From NCBI GenBank assembly GCA_028869035.1, contig JAGWTL010000005.1:1-23352 (forward strand): 23,352 nucleotides of DNA, read 5' to 3'. Below are positions 23,111 to 23,352 of this stretch, one piece after another. The notes under the pieces are model-generated. The model worked only from the letters and a program-made list of their open reading frames with translations, was not told the DNA's origin and ran no database searches. Made by a program: the position numbers and the translations under genes. Position 1 is the first letter of the stretch. The number at the start of each line of letters is the position of its first letter. Origin of the DNA: Burkholderiales bacterium. GTDB lineage: Bacteria; Pseudomonadota; Gammaproteobacteria; Burkholderiales; Burkholderiaceae_C.

Positions 23111-23352
23111 ATGCCCGCACTGCTGCCCAACGTGGATCCCGATGGACTGCTCGAGTTCTCGGTGGTCTACACCGACCGAGCGCTCAACCACATGTCCAAG
23201 CGCTTCCAGGGCGTGATGCGGGACATCTCCGGCATCCTCAAGGAAGTCTACAAAGCCAAGTCCTCGGTGCTGGTGCCCGGCAGCGGCACCTTCGGCATGG
23301 AAGCCGTGGCGCGCCAGTTCGCCACCGGCAAGAAGACCCTGGTCATCCGCAA
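23111..23352 (+). CDS. Class V aminotransferase, possibly alanine-glyoxylate aminotransferase (3' end beyond window)
   Basis: The first 80 codons of a PLP-dependent class V aminotransferase are present; the rest is cut by the window edge. The ATG at 23111 follows CGGAG (23101-23105) with a 5-base spacer. The segment VLVPGSGTFGMEAVARQFA corresponds to the glycine-rich PLP-phosphate loop of the alanine-glyoxylate / serine-pyruvate aminotransferase group. The PLP lysine lies outside the window, so substrate assignment is tentative. It is 20 bases behind psd in an apparent operon. With glcD nearby, glyoxylate to glycine would be a coherent role. Confidence 0.75.
   Translation, partial: MPALLPNVDPDGLLEFSVVYTDRALNHMSKRFQGVMRDISGILKEVYKAKSSVLVPGSGTFGMEAVARQFATGKKTLVIR

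Overview
This 23.35 kb window is GC-rich chromosomal DNA with dense, short-spaced genes. It most resembles a betaproteobacterium of the Burkholderiales, probably Comamonadaceae-like. The evidence is the high-GC codon use, the yraN-diaA-dolP block, pilT-pilU next to yggS, and intergenic palindromic repeats of a type I remember from that family. I see no tRNA, rRNA, CRISPR array, prophage or insertion sequence. Apart from one decayed gene and three palindromic repeats, it reads as core genome.

Layout. (1) 111-3908: a GntR/FCD regulator diverges from a stand-alone P5C dehydrogenase (pruA type), followed by glutamate dehydrogenase. Together the two enzymes take glutamate semialdehyde to 2-oxoglutarate. 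A perfect palindrome sits on the -10 of the pruA promoter, and its core recurs upstream of gdhA. (2) 3899-7004: a low-molecular-weight tyrosine phosphatase is coupled to rsmI. rsmI is head-to-head with yraN, then a DiaA/GmhA-like SIS protein and a DolP-like lipoprotein. (3) 7035-10261, minus strand: pilT, pilU, a strong terminator, then a beta-hydroxyacid dehydrogenase-like oxidoreductase. (4) 10311-15097, plus strand: yggS, a GspG-like pseudopilin, a large HAMP-GAF-GGDEF-EAL c-di-GMP protein and a phosphoribosyltransferase. (5) 15184-19286: an alpha/beta hydrolase, a Cache-type chemoreceptor, and the ruin of a dCache-PAS-GGDEF gene. (6) 19283-23352: lrgB, lrgA and glcD on the minus strand, divergent from psd and a class V aminotransferase cut by the window end.

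I do not see a clearly new defence or mobile system. The most interesting hypotheses are these. First, glcD with lrgAB and a possible alanine-glyoxylate aminotransferase may form a glycolate-handling neighbourhood, with LrgAB as transporter in analogy to plant PLGG1. Second, the GntR operator pair suggests a small glutamate semialdehyde/glutamate regulon. Third, a GspG-like pseudopilin is apparently co-transcribed with a c-di-GMP enzyme beside the pilus retraction ATPases. Gene identities rest on motifs and remembered family sequences; no database search was run.
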